A stretch of 64,000 nucleotides of DNA from Tessaracoccus bendigoensis DSM 12906 (lineage in GTDB: Bacteria; Actinomycetota; Actinomycetes; Propionibacteriales; Propionibacteriaceae). The stretch lies in assembly GCF_900141915.1 (NCBI RefSeq), contig NZ_FQZG01000008.1, forward strand, positions 24,631-88,630. The letters run 5' to 3'. Shown piece by piece: positions 17,154 through 26,276 of this stretch. Each line of letters opens with the position of its first letter. The first letter of the stretch is position 1. The translations under genes were made by a program, and so were the position numbers. The notes under the pieces are model-generated. The model worked only from the letters and a program-made list of their open reading frames with translations, had not been told where the DNA came from and did no database searches.

Positions 17154-18020
17154 ATGCGTACGCTGGAAATCACCTACAACCAAGCGCTGACCAAGGCCCA
17201 GAAGATCAGAGGTCTCCCAGTTCGCGTGGTGCAGGCGCGGCTCAAAGAACTCGGCCAGAAGTTGAGTCTGGCTTCGTTGAATCGTCGTAGGTGGGGTGAG
17301 CAACCAACTCCGCTCCCCGACCTTGCGCTGTGGTCCAAAGCATGCGCTGTGCCGCTTCACGACATGCTGGACACCGACCCAGCCTTTGCGGCGGGCCGAA
17401 TGCGACGGACAATCATGGCGATTGACCGCCTCCTTCGTTGGTACCAAGAACTCGAAGCCGAACTGGGACCAGACTGGATGGGGCGAAGACGCCAGTCGGA
17501 CCGAGAGACGTGGCAACTGGCAGTGGAAATCGAGGTTCGCCTTTGGCGAGAAGTTCGCGGGCTGAGCTACGAACAACTTTCGAAACGCTGTGCTGAGCAG
17601 GGCTGGGATGTGGGGAGCAGCGTCCTGCACCGAATCTGCACAGCTAAGGGCGGCAAGCAACTCGATGTGGACGAGCTGAACGCGTTGGCTCGGGCGTTCG
17701 GCCATGCCAACTTCGGCGAAATGGCGCTCGCAGACCCAAATGAGCCTGAGGAGCCGGAAGTCCTGCGTTGGGAGGATGCCCCGATGGCGGGACGACAGTC
17801 GTCGCATCGCCTCTTGGCGCAGCTCATGGAGGACGACCAACAACTTCAGTTGGAAGTTGAGCTCGGACGACTTCGGGCACGGATCGAGCGCCTACAAAGA
17901 GAGCTTGTCGACGAGCACTACCGTCATCCCAAGACTGATCCCAACGGGGACCCCATCGCGGGTGCGTTCCCGCCGTTCATTCTGCCCGCGTTCCTTCGAC
18001 GACCGTCAAACTGGGGCTGA
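17154..18020 (+). CDS. Putative element regulator, divergent from excisionase
   Basis: 288 residues. The N-terminal 60 residues contain a possible HTH (VRVVQARLKELGQKLSLASLNRRRWG, read in two parts). A second Xre-like segment lies near residues 140-185 (GLSYEQLSKRCAEQG with SSVLHRICTAKGGKQLDVDELNAL). The C-terminal part is a predicted coiled coil (LMEDDQQLQLEVELGRLRARIERLQREL). Its placement opposite the excisionase matches repressors or master switches of satellites and integrative elements. The ATG at 17154 has GGGATGG upstream and is preferred to the TTG at 17142. Its 3' end overlaps the convergent helicase gene by 15 bp. Confidence 0.6.
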   Translation: MRTLEITYNQALTKAQKIRGLPVRVVQARLKELGQKLSLASLNRRRWGEQPTPLPDLALWSKACAVPLHDMLDTDPAFAAGRMRRTIMAIDRLLRWYQELEAELGPDWMGRRRQSDRETWQLAVEIEVRLWREVRGLSYEQLSKRCAEQGWDVGSSVLHRICTAKGGKQLDVDELNALARAFGHANFGEMALADPNEPEEPEVLRWEDAPMAGRQSSHRLLAQLMEDDQQLQLEVELGRLRARIERLQRELVDEHYRHPKTDPNGDPIAGAFPPFILPAFLRRPSNWG

Positions 18021-20513
18021 CGCGACTGTGTCCCACAAGCCGATCTGTTCGTTGCTGTGCCGTCGCTCGCGCTCCTCATCGGTTAGTGCGTAGTCGAGGC
18101 TTGCCGACTCGAAGCGCTTGAACTGGTAGATGGCGTGGTTGAGGTGGTTGGCGTTGAACAGTCCGATCTGGTTCAGCGTCTTGAAATCGTCCACCGTTAG
18201 GCCGGTCACCCGCTCAAACAGGGCCGAGTCGAGAGACTCGATGACGTGCTTCAGGGCTTCTTCGCGGTAATCCGTGGTGTACATGAACACCGGGATCTTG
18301 GCGAGGAACTTCTGGAGCTTTTCGCGGATCTCCTTGCGCTTGGAGGCGGTCTCGGTCTGCTTCTTCTTCTGGTCGCCGTCGAGCTTGCCACCCTGTTCGC
18401 GCTTGGCCTTCTTCAGGTCCTTCGTGTTCGTGATGACCGTCTGGGCATGATCGACGAGGGCCCGGAAGTCTTCGATGTTCTCCAGCGACTCCATGAGGGC
18501 TGGCTGGGCGAGCACAGCTCCCAGCGTGTGCTCGTTCACCGAGACCAAGGTCGGCGAGTTCCAGCGCCGTGCGAGCGCCGCTGCGCCGATGCCAGCGGTG
18601 GCCCAGTCGAGCACGGCGGTGGCATCGAGCTGGGTCATCGCGCCGCCGGTGAAGCCGTAGATCGGTAGGTAGTTGATCAGCTCGCCGATCGCCTGAGCGG
18701 GCGTGGTGTCGGCCGTGGTGGCCAGCTTGGCACCGTACTCGGCCACCAGAGACAGTGCCCGGTTGGGGTCGAACTCGAAGACGTAGCAGACCGGCTTGCG
18801 CAGGTCGAGGTTGCCCTCGGCGTCGATGTAGGCCCATGGGGACTGAACGCGGAACGCGGCCTGGAAGTAGGACTCAGGGCTCTTCAGCGAGCGCAGCATG
18901 AGGATCGCTCCCCACTCGCGGACGGTGACGCCGGTCATGAGCTTGCCGACAGACAGCGTGATGGAGCCGACGCCGTTGCCCTTCTTCACATCCTCGATCG
19001 CCGCCTCCACCGGGGGCAGCGCGGCCATGCCTTGGCCCGCCTTGTTGCCGGCCGCGACGACGATCTCGAACTGGGAGAAGTACGGGTGCTGGGCGAGCAG
19101 GTCTGCCATCGCGAAGCAGGCCGCGACGTTGTTCATGTACCAGACGGAGTGCTTCACGGCATCCTTGAAACGAACCGCCTCGAACGGGAACGGCGGCTTG
19201 TCCTGGGTGAGCACTTGCAGCTTCATCTGGTCCGACAGCTTGCCGCGCAGCATCTCCAGGAACTCAGCGACCTCGTCAGGCCGCTCGAAGGCGAATGTGC
19301 CATCGTCGGCCTTGGTGGCCTTGAAGAACTCGTTGAGGCTGAACCCGTTGAACTCGCCGTCTTCGGCGTACTCAGCGGCGTCCTTGCCCATGTCGTAGGA
19401 GTACATCTCCATGCGGGGCAAGGTGGCGTACGGGTTCGGGCCCCCGGCCGGGTCCCAGTCCTGCTTCTCGCGCTGCTCGTCGACGTAGGTCCAGTTGAAG
19501 ATCGCATCCTCAGTGAACTCACCGTCGGTGATGGCCCGGAACGGGGTCCCGGACAGGTAGAGGTAGTGGTCCGCCTTGACCTTCAGCTCCTCGGTGAGGT
19601 CCTCGGTCGTGACGCCGTCGTCGTCCTCGTCCAGGTCACGAATCCCGGCGAGCTCCTTCTGGTCGGCTGGGTCGTAGAGCTCGCGAGCGGAATCGCGCCA
19701 GGCGCCGAAGTGGTACTCGTCCAGGACGATGGCATCCCAGTCGATGAGGTGGATGACCTCGTTCTTGGCCTTGATGTTGCCGTCGGCATCACGGCCACCC
19801 AGGTCCTGGAGTGACGCGAACCAGACCACTGGTCCGGCGTAGTCCGCCGCGTCGTCGCGCTCTTCAGCGGTCGACTCCTTGTCGACGTAGCGCCAGCCGT
19901 CGAAGTCGACGTGGCTGACCAGGTCGTCGTGCCAGGCGGTGGCCACGGCGGGCTTGAAAGTGAGGACCAAGACACGCTGCCAGCCCATCTCCTTGGCCAG
20001 CTGGTAGGTGGTGAAGGTCTTGCCGAACCGCATCTTGGCGTTCCACAGAAACTTGGGCGCCTTGGTGCCAACGTGGTTGCGGAAGTAGCTGGCGGTCAGG
20101 TCCACGGCGGCCTGCTGCTCGGGGCGCATGCCGAACGACTGGGTCCGCTTGGGCTGGTAGGCGATGCCGGAGCGCACCACCTGGATGGCGGCCTTGACCT
20201 CGTCGAGGGTGGCCTCGAACCACTCGCCGCCCGTGCGGTTGATGCCGGCGGCCACGAGTGCAGTGTGGACGTCGTGATCGGAGAACTCCGTGCCGTCAGT
20301 GCGGGTGGCCGGCTCGTCGAGCAGGATGTCGACGCCCTTGAGGCCCGGGTAGGCGGTGTTGAGCTGCTGCTTCACACGGGCGCGGGCCGTCCCCTTGGTG
20401 GTCTGGCCGACCTTGACGAGGCCGACGCCGTCGACCAGCGCCGTGCCCTCGGCGCGGGTCCACGGTTCGGTGTCCTTGCCGAGGACGGTGTAGACGTAGA
20501 TCCGGTTGCTCAC
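18006..20513 (-). CDS. GIY-YIG (T5orf172-like) nuclease fused to SF2 helicase
   Basis: 835-residue putative restriction subunit. The N-terminal domain (about residues 1-110) resembles the T5orf172/GIY-YIG fold: YVYTVLG, then LVKVGQTTKGTARARVKQQ. A DEAD/DEAH-type helicase follows with WNAKMRFGKTFTTYQLAKEM as Walker A, VLDEYHFG as Walker B (DEYH), YLSGTPFRA as motif III, and FQAAFRVQSPW as motif VI. The C-terminal 250 residues are helical and charged. The combination suggests ATP-driven cleavage of DNA lacking the modification made by the upstream methylases. It starts with ATGA overlap after the methylase and ends the operon. Confidence 0.75.
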   Translation of the reverse strand: MSNRIYVYTVLGKDTEPWTRAEGTALVDGVGLVKVGQTTKGTARARVKQQLNTAYPGLKGVDILLDEPATRTDGTEFSDHDVHTALVAAGINRTGGEWFEATLDEVKAAIQVVRSGIAYQPKRTQSFGMRPEQQAAVDLTASYFRNHVGTKAPKFLWNAKMRFGKTFTTYQLAKEMGWQRVLVLTFKPAVATAWHDDLVSHVDFDGWRYVDKESTAEERDDAADYAGPVVWFASLQDLGGRDADGNIKAKNEVIHLIDWDAIVLDEYHFGAWRDSARELYDPADQKELAGIRDLDEDDDGVTTEDLTEELKVKADHYLYLSGTPFRAITDGEFTEDAIFNWTYVDEQREKQDWDPAGGPNPYATLPRMEMYSYDMGKDAAEYAEDGEFNGFSLNEFFKATKADDGTFAFERPDEVAEFLEMLRGKLSDQMKLQVLTQDKPPFPFEAVRFKDAVKHSVWYMNNVAACFAMADLLAQHPYFSQFEIVVAAGNKAGQGMAALPPVEAAIEDVKKGNGVGSITLSVGKLMTGVTVREWGAILMLRSLKSPESYFQAAFRVQSPWAYIDAEGNLDLRKPVCYVFEFDPNRALSLVAEYGAKLATTADTTPAQAIGELINYLPIYGFTGGAMTQLDATAVLDWATAGIGAAALARRWNSPTLVSVNEHTLGAVLAQPALMESLENIEDFRALVDHAQTVITNTKDLKKAKREQGGKLDGDQKKKQTETASKRKEIREKLQKFLAKIPVFMYTTDYREEALKHVIESLDSALFERVTGLTVDDFKTLNQIGLFNANHLNHAIYQFKRFESASLDYALTDEERERRHSNEQIGLWDTVASAPV

Positions 20514-22114
20514 TCGTCATCCTCCGGCTCATCGTCAACTGCACCCGGCCGGTACTTGGAGCCGCCGGGCAGGTGGCTCGCTGGGATCGGCGAGTCGAGA
20601 GACCAGTTCACATCACGGGGCGCGATGGCACCCTCGACATACTCACGCTCGTCACGGGTGAGGCCGAAGTTGTCGTACAGCTCCTCATCGGTCCACGAGC
20701 GAGTCATGTCCAACATCGGGACGAATCGGAATCGATCGGGGGTCAGGTGCTGAGTGATCTTGCGCTGAAGCACCAAGAACCTATAGAGGCGAGTCGTCAT
20801 GTAGGAGGCGTAGTTCTCGGTCTCATCACGGGTGTCGAAGGTGTCGGCGATGAGATAGGTCTGCGTGCAAGCGGAACCAGGAGCCAAAGCAATGGGCTCT
20901 CCAAGTACGTATGAGATCTCCCGACCGTGCCCATCCCCAGCCATGGGGATAAGCACCTTCCACCGGTCGACCCAGTCGTGAAGCCGCTCGAGCTGGTCAG
21001 GGCGGACGTAGCCAATCCGCGAGCCGTAAACCACCGGGACACTGCCAGGGAAGGGCTGGTCCTCGGAGCCACTGAAGTTGGTTCGCAGTCCGAAGGGCAC
21101 TTGGGGCCCGAACCGCTCCTCCACGCTCGGCAGCCCAGCACCTAGAACCTTCCTGACGATCGAGGCAGCTCGGTTATCCCGCATCAGGACGCCGTCACCA
21201 GCGCGAAGATCACGGGTCATCGTGGAGACGATCTTGCCGTCGATGCGGGTCGAGAACTCGCAGTCGCCATCGTGGTCGCGATCCCAGAGGAAGTAGGAGA
21301 CGCCACCCTTGATCTCGACGCCCGGGAAGCAGTCGAAGAGCTTGGGGTTGTCCACCAGCTTCGCCAGGCGCCGGTCGGCAATCATGCGCGCACGGAACTC
21401 ATTGAGACCGAGGCCGCCCGCGAACCAACGCGAGGGGGTGATCATCACCAGGTACCGGGGGTCGAGGTCGATGGCATGCTCGACGAACTTCTGGTAGATC
21501 GGCATGGTTCGGGTGTTGCCGTCTGAGTCGATTTGGTACGGCGGGTTGCCGACGATCACGTCGAACTTCATGTCTGCCATCTCCTTGGTCGGGTAGGCGC
21601 CGTGGATGAACGAGTAGGCGTAATTCTCGCGGCTGTCACCTCGTTCGAGGTCTTGCGGTGCGTTGCATAGTGCGCAACGACCACCGCCGCTGAAGTCATG
21701 CTCAGCCGGGACGAAGGGCAGGTTGCCCTCGGGGTCGTCGAAACGCACCACGCTGTGGGTGCCGGAGGCGTCGGCGGCGCAGTAGACGCTTCGGCGGGAG
21801 ATGATCCCGGTCATCTCGGTGATCGACGCTCCGTGCAGCATGTTGCGGAAGATGTGCTCGCGGCGCTTGACGAAGTCGGGTTCCCATTCGGCCAACCCGT
21901 CGAACAGGCGGGTGGCCACCTCCCGCAGGAACACCCCGGACTTGCTGAACGGGTCCAGCCAGACGAAGTCGGGGCGGCTCCAGACGTCGGTTGGCAACAG
22001 GTCCAGCATGGCTCGGGCCACCTTGGGCGGCGTGGGCACCTCATCGTTGGACAGCTGCGCCAGGCAGTCGAGGATGTCGGGGACGTGCGCCCCGAATCGG
22101 GTCGTGGTCGTCAT
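20510..22114 (-). CDS. Eco57I-type N6-adenine DNA methyltransferase
   Basis: 534 residues. The SAM-binding motif I is seen as WLDPFSKSGVFLREV (about residue 50) and the catalytic motif IV as VIVGNPPYQ (about 190), defining a gamma-class N6-adenine methylase. Between them is a small Cys cluster (CALCNAPQ). The C-terminal half (about 300-534) probably carries target recognition. It would protect host DNA from the helicase-nuclease encoded next. It starts at an ATGA overlap with the preceding methylase-like gene, so the subunits are probably made in fixed ratio. Confidence 0.8.
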   Translation of the reverse strand: MTTTTRFGAHVPDILDCLAQLSNDEVPTPPKVARAMLDLLPTDVWSRPDFVWLDPFSKSGVFLREVATRLFDGLAEWEPDFVKRREHIFRNMLHGASITEMTGIISRRSVYCAADASGTHSVVRFDDPEGNLPFVPAEHDFSGGGRCALCNAPQDLERGDSRENYAYSFIHGAYPTKEMADMKFDVIVGNPPYQIDSDGNTRTMPIYQKFVEHAIDLDPRYLVMITPSRWFAGGLGLNEFRARMIADRRLAKLVDNPKLFDCFPGVEIKGGVSYFLWDRDHDGDCEFSTRIDGKIVSTMTRDLRAGDGVLMRDNRAASIVRKVLGAGLPSVEERFGPQVPFGLRTNFSGSEDQPFPGSVPVVYGSRIGYVRPDQLERLHDWVDRWKVLIPMAGDGHGREISYVLGEPIALAPGSACTQTYLIADTFDTRDETENYASYMTTRLYRFLVLQRKITQHLTPDRFRFVPMLDMTRSWTDEELYDNFGLTRDEREYVEGAIAPRDVNWSLDSPIPASHLPGGSKYRPGAVDDEPEDDE

Positions 22115-22752
22115 GCTCGCACCTTCTTCGGGGCCTTCACGGGCTCAGGGTTCTCTATCAACAGCGAGTAGTGGATCGGCGCAGCATCGCGACGAGGTTC
22201 AGTGAACGCAGAGAAGAGGTCGTCGCCCGCTTCTCCTGCGGTGGACCACTCACGGGTGAAGGTGCCGTTCCGGCCCGGCTGGTAGTCGACCCACTCGATG
22301 GTGTCGAGATCGGTCAGGGTGTTAGCCAGCACGATGTTGGTTCCCAGGATGGCCTCGACGGCACTCGCGAAGCCGGGCGTGGGCACCTTGGTGTTGAGGT
22401 CGTTGTCTAGGTGGGACTGCATGACGTGCTTGAGTCGCTCCTTGGACTCCGCGACGTTCTCGGGATCGATGTCGACGGCGTAGATCGAGGCCAGAGCGCG
22501 CAGCAGCCGGTGTTCGTAGAATTGGGTCGACGCGTAGCGCAGCGAAGTGACGTGGGCGATCTTGCGTAGCAGTATCTCTTCCAGAAAGTTGCCCGAGCCG
22601 GCCGCCGGTTCGAAGAACTTGCGGTCGGTGTTGTTGGGGTCAGTCTCGCTGGGGAACATGTCGGGGACCAGGTCGAGCATCGCCGTGACTTCGCGGGTGT
22701 GCGTGTAGACCTCGGCAAGGTCACGAACACGCTGGCGCGTCTTGATTTGCAC
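22111..22752 (-). CDS. Methyltransferase-like subunit with motif I but no NPPY
   Basis: 213 residues resembling the N-terminal half of an N6-adenine methylase: EVYTHTREVTAMLDLVPD, the SAM motif FFEPAAGSGNFLEEIL (about residue 55), and IYAVDIDPENVAESKERL. A catalytic (N/D)PPY motif is absent. The sequence ends shortly after VLANTLTDL. It may be a partner subunit of the following methylase or a regulator that binds SAM. Its ATG begins 2 bp after the membrane-protein gene and its stop overlaps the next start. Confidence 0.7.
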   Translation of the reverse strand: MQIKTRQRVRDLAEVYTHTREVTAMLDLVPDMFPSETDPNNTDRKFFEPAAGSGNFLEEILLRKIAHVTSLRYASTQFYEHRLLRALASIYAVDIDPENVAESKERLKHVMQSHLDNDLNTKVPTPGFASAVEAILGTNIVLANTLTDLDTIEWVDYQPGRNGTFTREWSTAGEAGDDLFSAFTEPRRDAAPIHYSLLIENPEPVKAPKKVRA

Positions 22753-22754
22753 TG

Positions 22755-23306
22755 CTAGGCCCTTCCACGATCCCGTTCGAGATCGCCGATGTCACCGTCG
22801 GACAGAGGGCGACCCCGCCACACGTTAGTGACCCGCGCCGAGCTGAGCTGCGCACGCAGACCATCAATCACCCCAACTATCTCGGCGCGGATCTTCATGT
22901 CGACGTCATCGTCCGTCTCGGGATTCCCAAGCATCGGCGCCGCGGCAAGATACGCCGCCTCGCGTTCATCATCCGCTCCGAATGGGATGTGACGGAAGAC
23001 AGTCCCCTTCGTGATTGGCAATTCCTCGGACGACGCACGCAGGAGGGCCGCGAAGCGGGCTTCGGCTCGCGTGCGTTCGAGCCCCGAGCCGGGCGCAGGC
23101 CCCGTCGCCTCCGCTGCCAACCAGTCCGCTACCCCAAGAGCGTGCAACTCCTCGAAAGCAGCCATCAGCGACACGGCGTCTGTCAGCCGGTCGCGCAGGT
23201 GCTGACGGCGCCGGTCGCCCGACACGATCCAGAGAGAGGCACCCACCGCCAGCACCGCGGCGACTGCCGCGACTGACGTACTCACGGCGGTGACCCACTC
23301 GAGCAT
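22755..23306 (-). CDS. Hypothetical membrane-anchored protein heading the methylase operon
   Basis: 183 residues, not recognised. Residues 3-30 form one transmembrane helix (VTAVSTSVAAVAAVLAVGASLWIV), followed by a charged, presumably cytoplasmic domain with helical character. It stands 2 bp upstream of the methylase-like gene and is probably translated with it, which makes a role in the same system likely. An alternative is an unrelated envelope protein picked up with the cargo. Confidence 0.6.
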   Translation of the reverse strand: MLEWVTAVSTSVAAVAAVLAVGASLWIVSGDRRRQHLRDRLTDAVSLMAAFEELHALGVADWLAAEATGPAPGSGLERTRAEARFAALLRASSEELPITKGTVFRHIPFGADDEREAAYLAAAPMLGNPETDDDVDMKIRAEIVGVIDGLRAQLSSARVTNVWRGRPLSDGDIGDLERDRGRA

Positions 23307-23429
23307 CCTGAGCCCCTTCCACTGTTCAGGACCATTGTTCCTTGAACGACTGACAGACGGGTGGAGGCGGGCCGGGCAAGGGCCCGAACGCTCTGCCTCA
23401 TCCTGAAATGCGACGGCAGGGGGTGGCGC

Positions 23430-24113
23430 TCAGTCAGGCGTATCGCGGGTCGCTTCGGCGACAGCCAGTCTCAAGCCGGCTTCTGCGTCCTCGACAGTCC
23501 CCCAAGACGACGTGGCCACGGCTCGCCCGAGGGCATACATCGTGCGTGAGTCGTGGGCACCAAGCTGCCTGGCCGACCATGCCAGGTGTCTAAGAGCGTG
23601 GAGTGGAACTGCGTTGTCAGCTACGTGCTCCAGCGCGTACATGACTTCATCCAGACCGTGGACTGCTGAGAGCGCAACGGCAACCACTGACGGTTCACAC
23701 CAGGCGTCCGGAGCGGCGTAGTTCAAGTCGGTGTCGTCGGCGCCGGCGGGAGCACCCCAGTCGCCACGGTCGCCAAATGGCTCACCGTCAGGCCACCACG
23801 CGCCGGTTTCCGCATCGTCTGGCGTATCGCCAATGGTCGCACCGCAGATTGCCAGGGAAGGATGCAGCAGAGGCGAGTCTGAGTACTGATGAGCGAGACC
23901 GACGCCACGTAGGAGCATGGACCACATGGCCAGCCACAGCGAAGGTCGACCATCGCGAGTTGCGTCCATCATTCGCATGCAGCGGCTCAACACGCGGGGG
24001 TCCAACAGAGGCTCAGCCAAGGCCAGACTGATGCCCAGGACTGCTTCACGGCAGGTCCGCGGCGACTTGGGAAACCATGCCTCAGCGTCACCAATACGGT
24101 CTCGACTCGTCAC
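23430..24113 (-). CDS. Hypothetical protein
   Basis: 227 residues, GTG start, not recognised. The sequence is rich in Ala, Asp and Trp with predicted helices (AVLGISLALAEPLLDPRVLSR, VPLHALRHLAWSARQLG) and lacks a signal peptide or membrane helix. The pattern recalls helical-repeat or immunity-type proteins, but nothing specific can be assigned. It lies alone between the methylase operon and a non-coding stretch. Confidence 0.5.
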   Translation of the reverse strand: MTSRDRIGDAEAWFPKSPRTCREAVLGISLALAEPLLDPRVLSRCMRMMDATRDGRPSLWLAMWSMLLRGVGLAHQYSDSPLLHPSLAICGATIGDTPDDAETGAWWPDGEPFGDRGDWGAPAGADDTDLNYAAPDAWCEPSVVAVALSAVHGLDEVMYALEHVADNAVPLHALRHLAWSARQLGAHDSRTMYALGRAVATSSWGTVEDAEAGLRLAVAEATRDTPD

Positions 24114-24633
24114 CCATCTACAGTGTCAGCGTCACGGAGGAACCCAGATATGGCGGCAGATTCGCGGGTGAAAGCAAGACCGGGATTCCCCAAGGGACGC
24201 TAAGATTCTGAGCCGTCACCCGACCCCGATTCCTGACTCCCACGCCTGGAGACCAAGTGCGACTTCCGGGCGAGCAGGTGGAGCAGCCAAGGCCTGAGTG
24301 CCGCGCGCGCCTTCCATGCCGAATTCGGACCCAGCGCGGCCCAGCGCGGCGGGATTCCTGCCAGCCGGTCGCTGGGAGCGCATGGGGCTCATCGTGACTG
24401 TTCCCATGGCGCCATTGCCACGGCCCGCGTTGGGCTCGCATCACGATGGGCCCCCGCCCATCGCCCAACTTTGCTTCCGTCTTCAAGCTGCGGCAAGGCC
24501 GGGCCTGATGGAGCAATCTCGCCCGGCAGGACCGAAGGCGGGGTCCCAACGACCATCAAGCCGAGCCGACTCGACCCGAAGCGCCGACCGAGGGCCCCCG
24601 CGAGATGCCTCGGAGCACTCGTCGGTTGGCGCC
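24114..24633. other. 520-bp stretch without a convincing gene
   Basis: Open frames on both strands here have Arg- and Pro-rich shadow composition and no recognisable motif. No RNA gene or clear repeat was seen. Confidence 0.5.
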
Positions 24634-25269
24634 TCAGAACCAGTGGCGCGGAGCACTACGCGTCTGAAGCCGCGACCGGGCTCGCAGTGCAGGCCGAAGG
24701 CCGGAGAAGCGAGCCCTGACATCGTCGTAGACGTCAACCGCGCCGGACTCATCAGCGATCGTGACCAGCAGCGCAAACGGGACCGTGGTGGGAGAGTTGT
24801 CGAGAGCTCCACTCCTCCGCGCTACATACGCAAGCTCCAGTCTCGGCAGTTCGATCTCCCCCGGTTTGAGGCTTACTCGATAGTGGCGAACGGTCTCCCA
24901 TTTCCCGCTATCGCGGAGCTGAGCCTCCGATGCGCCCGCCCGGGCCGCTCCCAGCGTCTTCGTGACCGGTTCTTGGCTTGCGGTCCATCCCTCCGATAGG
25001 AGAGCAGCAGCATCGGAACTACCAATGTCGAGAGGCGTCGTCGTCCACCTCACCGAGCAATCCCCCTGGAGTGGGCTGATCATCGACAGCATCGGCCGAC
25101 TCCGAAACCTCCCGGCACCCGCGACCTGACCCCCAGACCTCCACACGACCCTCTGAATCACGAAGCTCTCGGCCTGGAAACCCGCCCCGCAGACGTCACG
25201 CGGAGTCTTGTCACACCCACCTGCAAGAATCAGAACAACCCCGACGCCACCGGCGCCGACCAGCCCCAC
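24634..25269 (-). CDS. Putative lipoprotein, unknown function
   Basis: 211 residues. The N-terminus MGLVGAGGVGVVLILAGGCDKTP looks like a lipoprotein signal with Cys at about residue 19, though AGGC is a weak lipobox and no positively charged residue precedes the hydrophobic stretch. The mature part has beta-like segments (WETVRHYRVSLKPGEIELP, VPFALLVTIADESGAVDVYDD). The last 25 residues are Arg-rich and may be read-through of a degraded end. An overlapping plus-strand frame exists but has poorer composition. Confidence 0.4.
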   Translation of the reverse strand: MGLVGAGGVGVVLILAGGCDKTPRDVCGAGFQAESFVIQRVVWRSGGQVAGAGRFRSRPMLSMISPLQGDCSVRWTTTPLDIGSSDAAALLSEGWTASQEPVTKTLGAARAGASEAQLRDSGKWETVRHYRVSLKPGEIELPRLELAYVARRSGALDNSPTTVPFALLVTIADESGAVDVYDDVRARFSGLRPALRARSRLQTRSAPRHWF

Positions 25270-25373
25270 ACAGGCCCGTCATGAAAGATCGAGGTTAGCG
25301 TCAGTGCGAGTCAGGACGGCTCGTCAGCAGGTCTGCCGGACTGATCGCTACCAATCATTGGCAGTCTTCTGTC

Positions 25374-25607
25374 ATGGCGCAGAACACGTCGATCAGCTTG
25401 GATGATCACTTCACGGACTTCCTTTCCCGCGAGGTCTCGTCGGGTCGTTACCGCTCCGCCAGCGAGGTCATCCGCGCCGGCCTCCGGCTCCTCGAGGACC
25501 AGGACACACGCTTGGGGGCTCTTCGTGCGGCTCTGGTCGCGGGCGAGGAGAGCGGCGTGCCGGAAGAGTTCGACTTCGACGCCTTCATCGCCGCGAAGAA
25601 GTCGTGA
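25374..25607 (+). CDS. parD: ParD-family antitoxin
   Basis: 77 residues. The ribbon-helix-helix DNA-binding part (NTSISLDDHFTDFLSREVSSGRYRSASEVIRAGLRLLED) matches the ParD/CopG-type antitoxins, and the acidic C-terminus would wrap the toxin. It would neutralise the adjacent ParE and repress their shared promoter. The stop overlaps the toxin GTG start (GTGA). The pair probably stabilises the element against loss. Confidence 0.9.
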   Translation: MAQNTSISLDDHFTDFLSREVSSGRYRSASEVIRAGLRLLEDQDTRLGALRAALVAGEESGVPEEFDFDAFIAAKKS

Positions 25608-25894
25608 GCAACTACCGTCTCTCCCCAGCCGCGCAGCGCGACCTCTCGTCGATCTGGGACTCCACCGAGGAGCGCTGGGACATCCGCCAAGCAGAGACAT
25701 ATGTGACAGAGATCAGGTCTGCGATTGAACGTATCGCCGACGATCCTCGTCGCGGGCGCTCCTGCGACGAGATCCGCGTCGGCTATCGGCGGTATGGCAT
25801 TGGCAGCCACGCGCCTTTCTACGTCGAACGCGCCGGCGGCGTCGACGTCATCCGGATTCTGCATCAACGGATGGACCCGACGAGGCACCTGTAA
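25604..25894 (+). CDS. parE: ParE-family toxin
   Basis: 96 residues of the RelE/ParE superfamily: YRLSPAAQRDLSSIWDSTEERW, then AETYVTEIRSAIERIADDPRRGRSCDEIRVGYRRYGIGSH, ending IRILHQRMDPTRHL. ParE members typically poison DNA gyrase, but the target here is untested. GTG start overlapping the antitoxin stop. The final RMDPTRHL is the usual C-terminus, so the toxin looks intact. Confidence 0.9.
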   Translation: MSNYRLSPAAQRDLSSIWDSTEERWDIRQAETYVTEIRSAIERIADDPRRGRSCDEIRVGYRRYGIGSHAPFYVERAGGVDVIRILHQRMDPTRHL

Positions 25895-25896
25895 AC

Positions 25897-26221
25897 GCGC
25901 CTACCTGCCCGATCTCCGGCCCGTTGCGTTGGGGTTCACGCCCTTGGGGGCGGTTGAGGGGGTCGCCCTGCTCGTCGCGCCACCGGATCGGCTGTTCGCG
26001 ATCGCGCTCGTCGGCATCGCCGGCGTGGCCGGGCTCGCAGCGTGGCGCAGCGGGTCCTCACGGAGGGGGTGGGCGCTGCTGAGCCTGGCCGGTGCCGTGC
26101 TGAGTGAGATGGGGTGGTCACACGAACTGTTCGACCTGGTGGGGTCGGCGGTGCTGATGAGGGCCGACCTTGCGGGTGAGGCCGGATACGCGATCCGTGA
26201 GGGCAGCCCGCGGGGGGCAAC
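25897..26221 (+). pseudogene. Possible C-terminal remnant of a membrane protein
   Basis: After the parE stop the plus strand encodes hydrophobic stretches (ALVGIAGVAGLAAWR, GWALLSLAGAVLSEMGW) that look like genuine transmembrane helices, but no start codon context or full gene is present. It may be the tail of a gene cut during rearrangement that brought in the adjacent ATPase. The rest of the 382-bp gap to the ATPase stop shows nothing else. Confidence 0.3.
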
Positions 26222-26276
26222 GGATCGACACTGTCGGGTAGGTGGCGCCCTCCGCGGGCACTCTCAGCCCCGCGCC

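Noticed and set aside
24298..24999. 233-codon plus-strand open frame
   Set aside because: Rich in Arg, Pro and Ser with no motif, and it overlaps the minus-strand frame that has a lipoprotein-like signal. Neither is strong.
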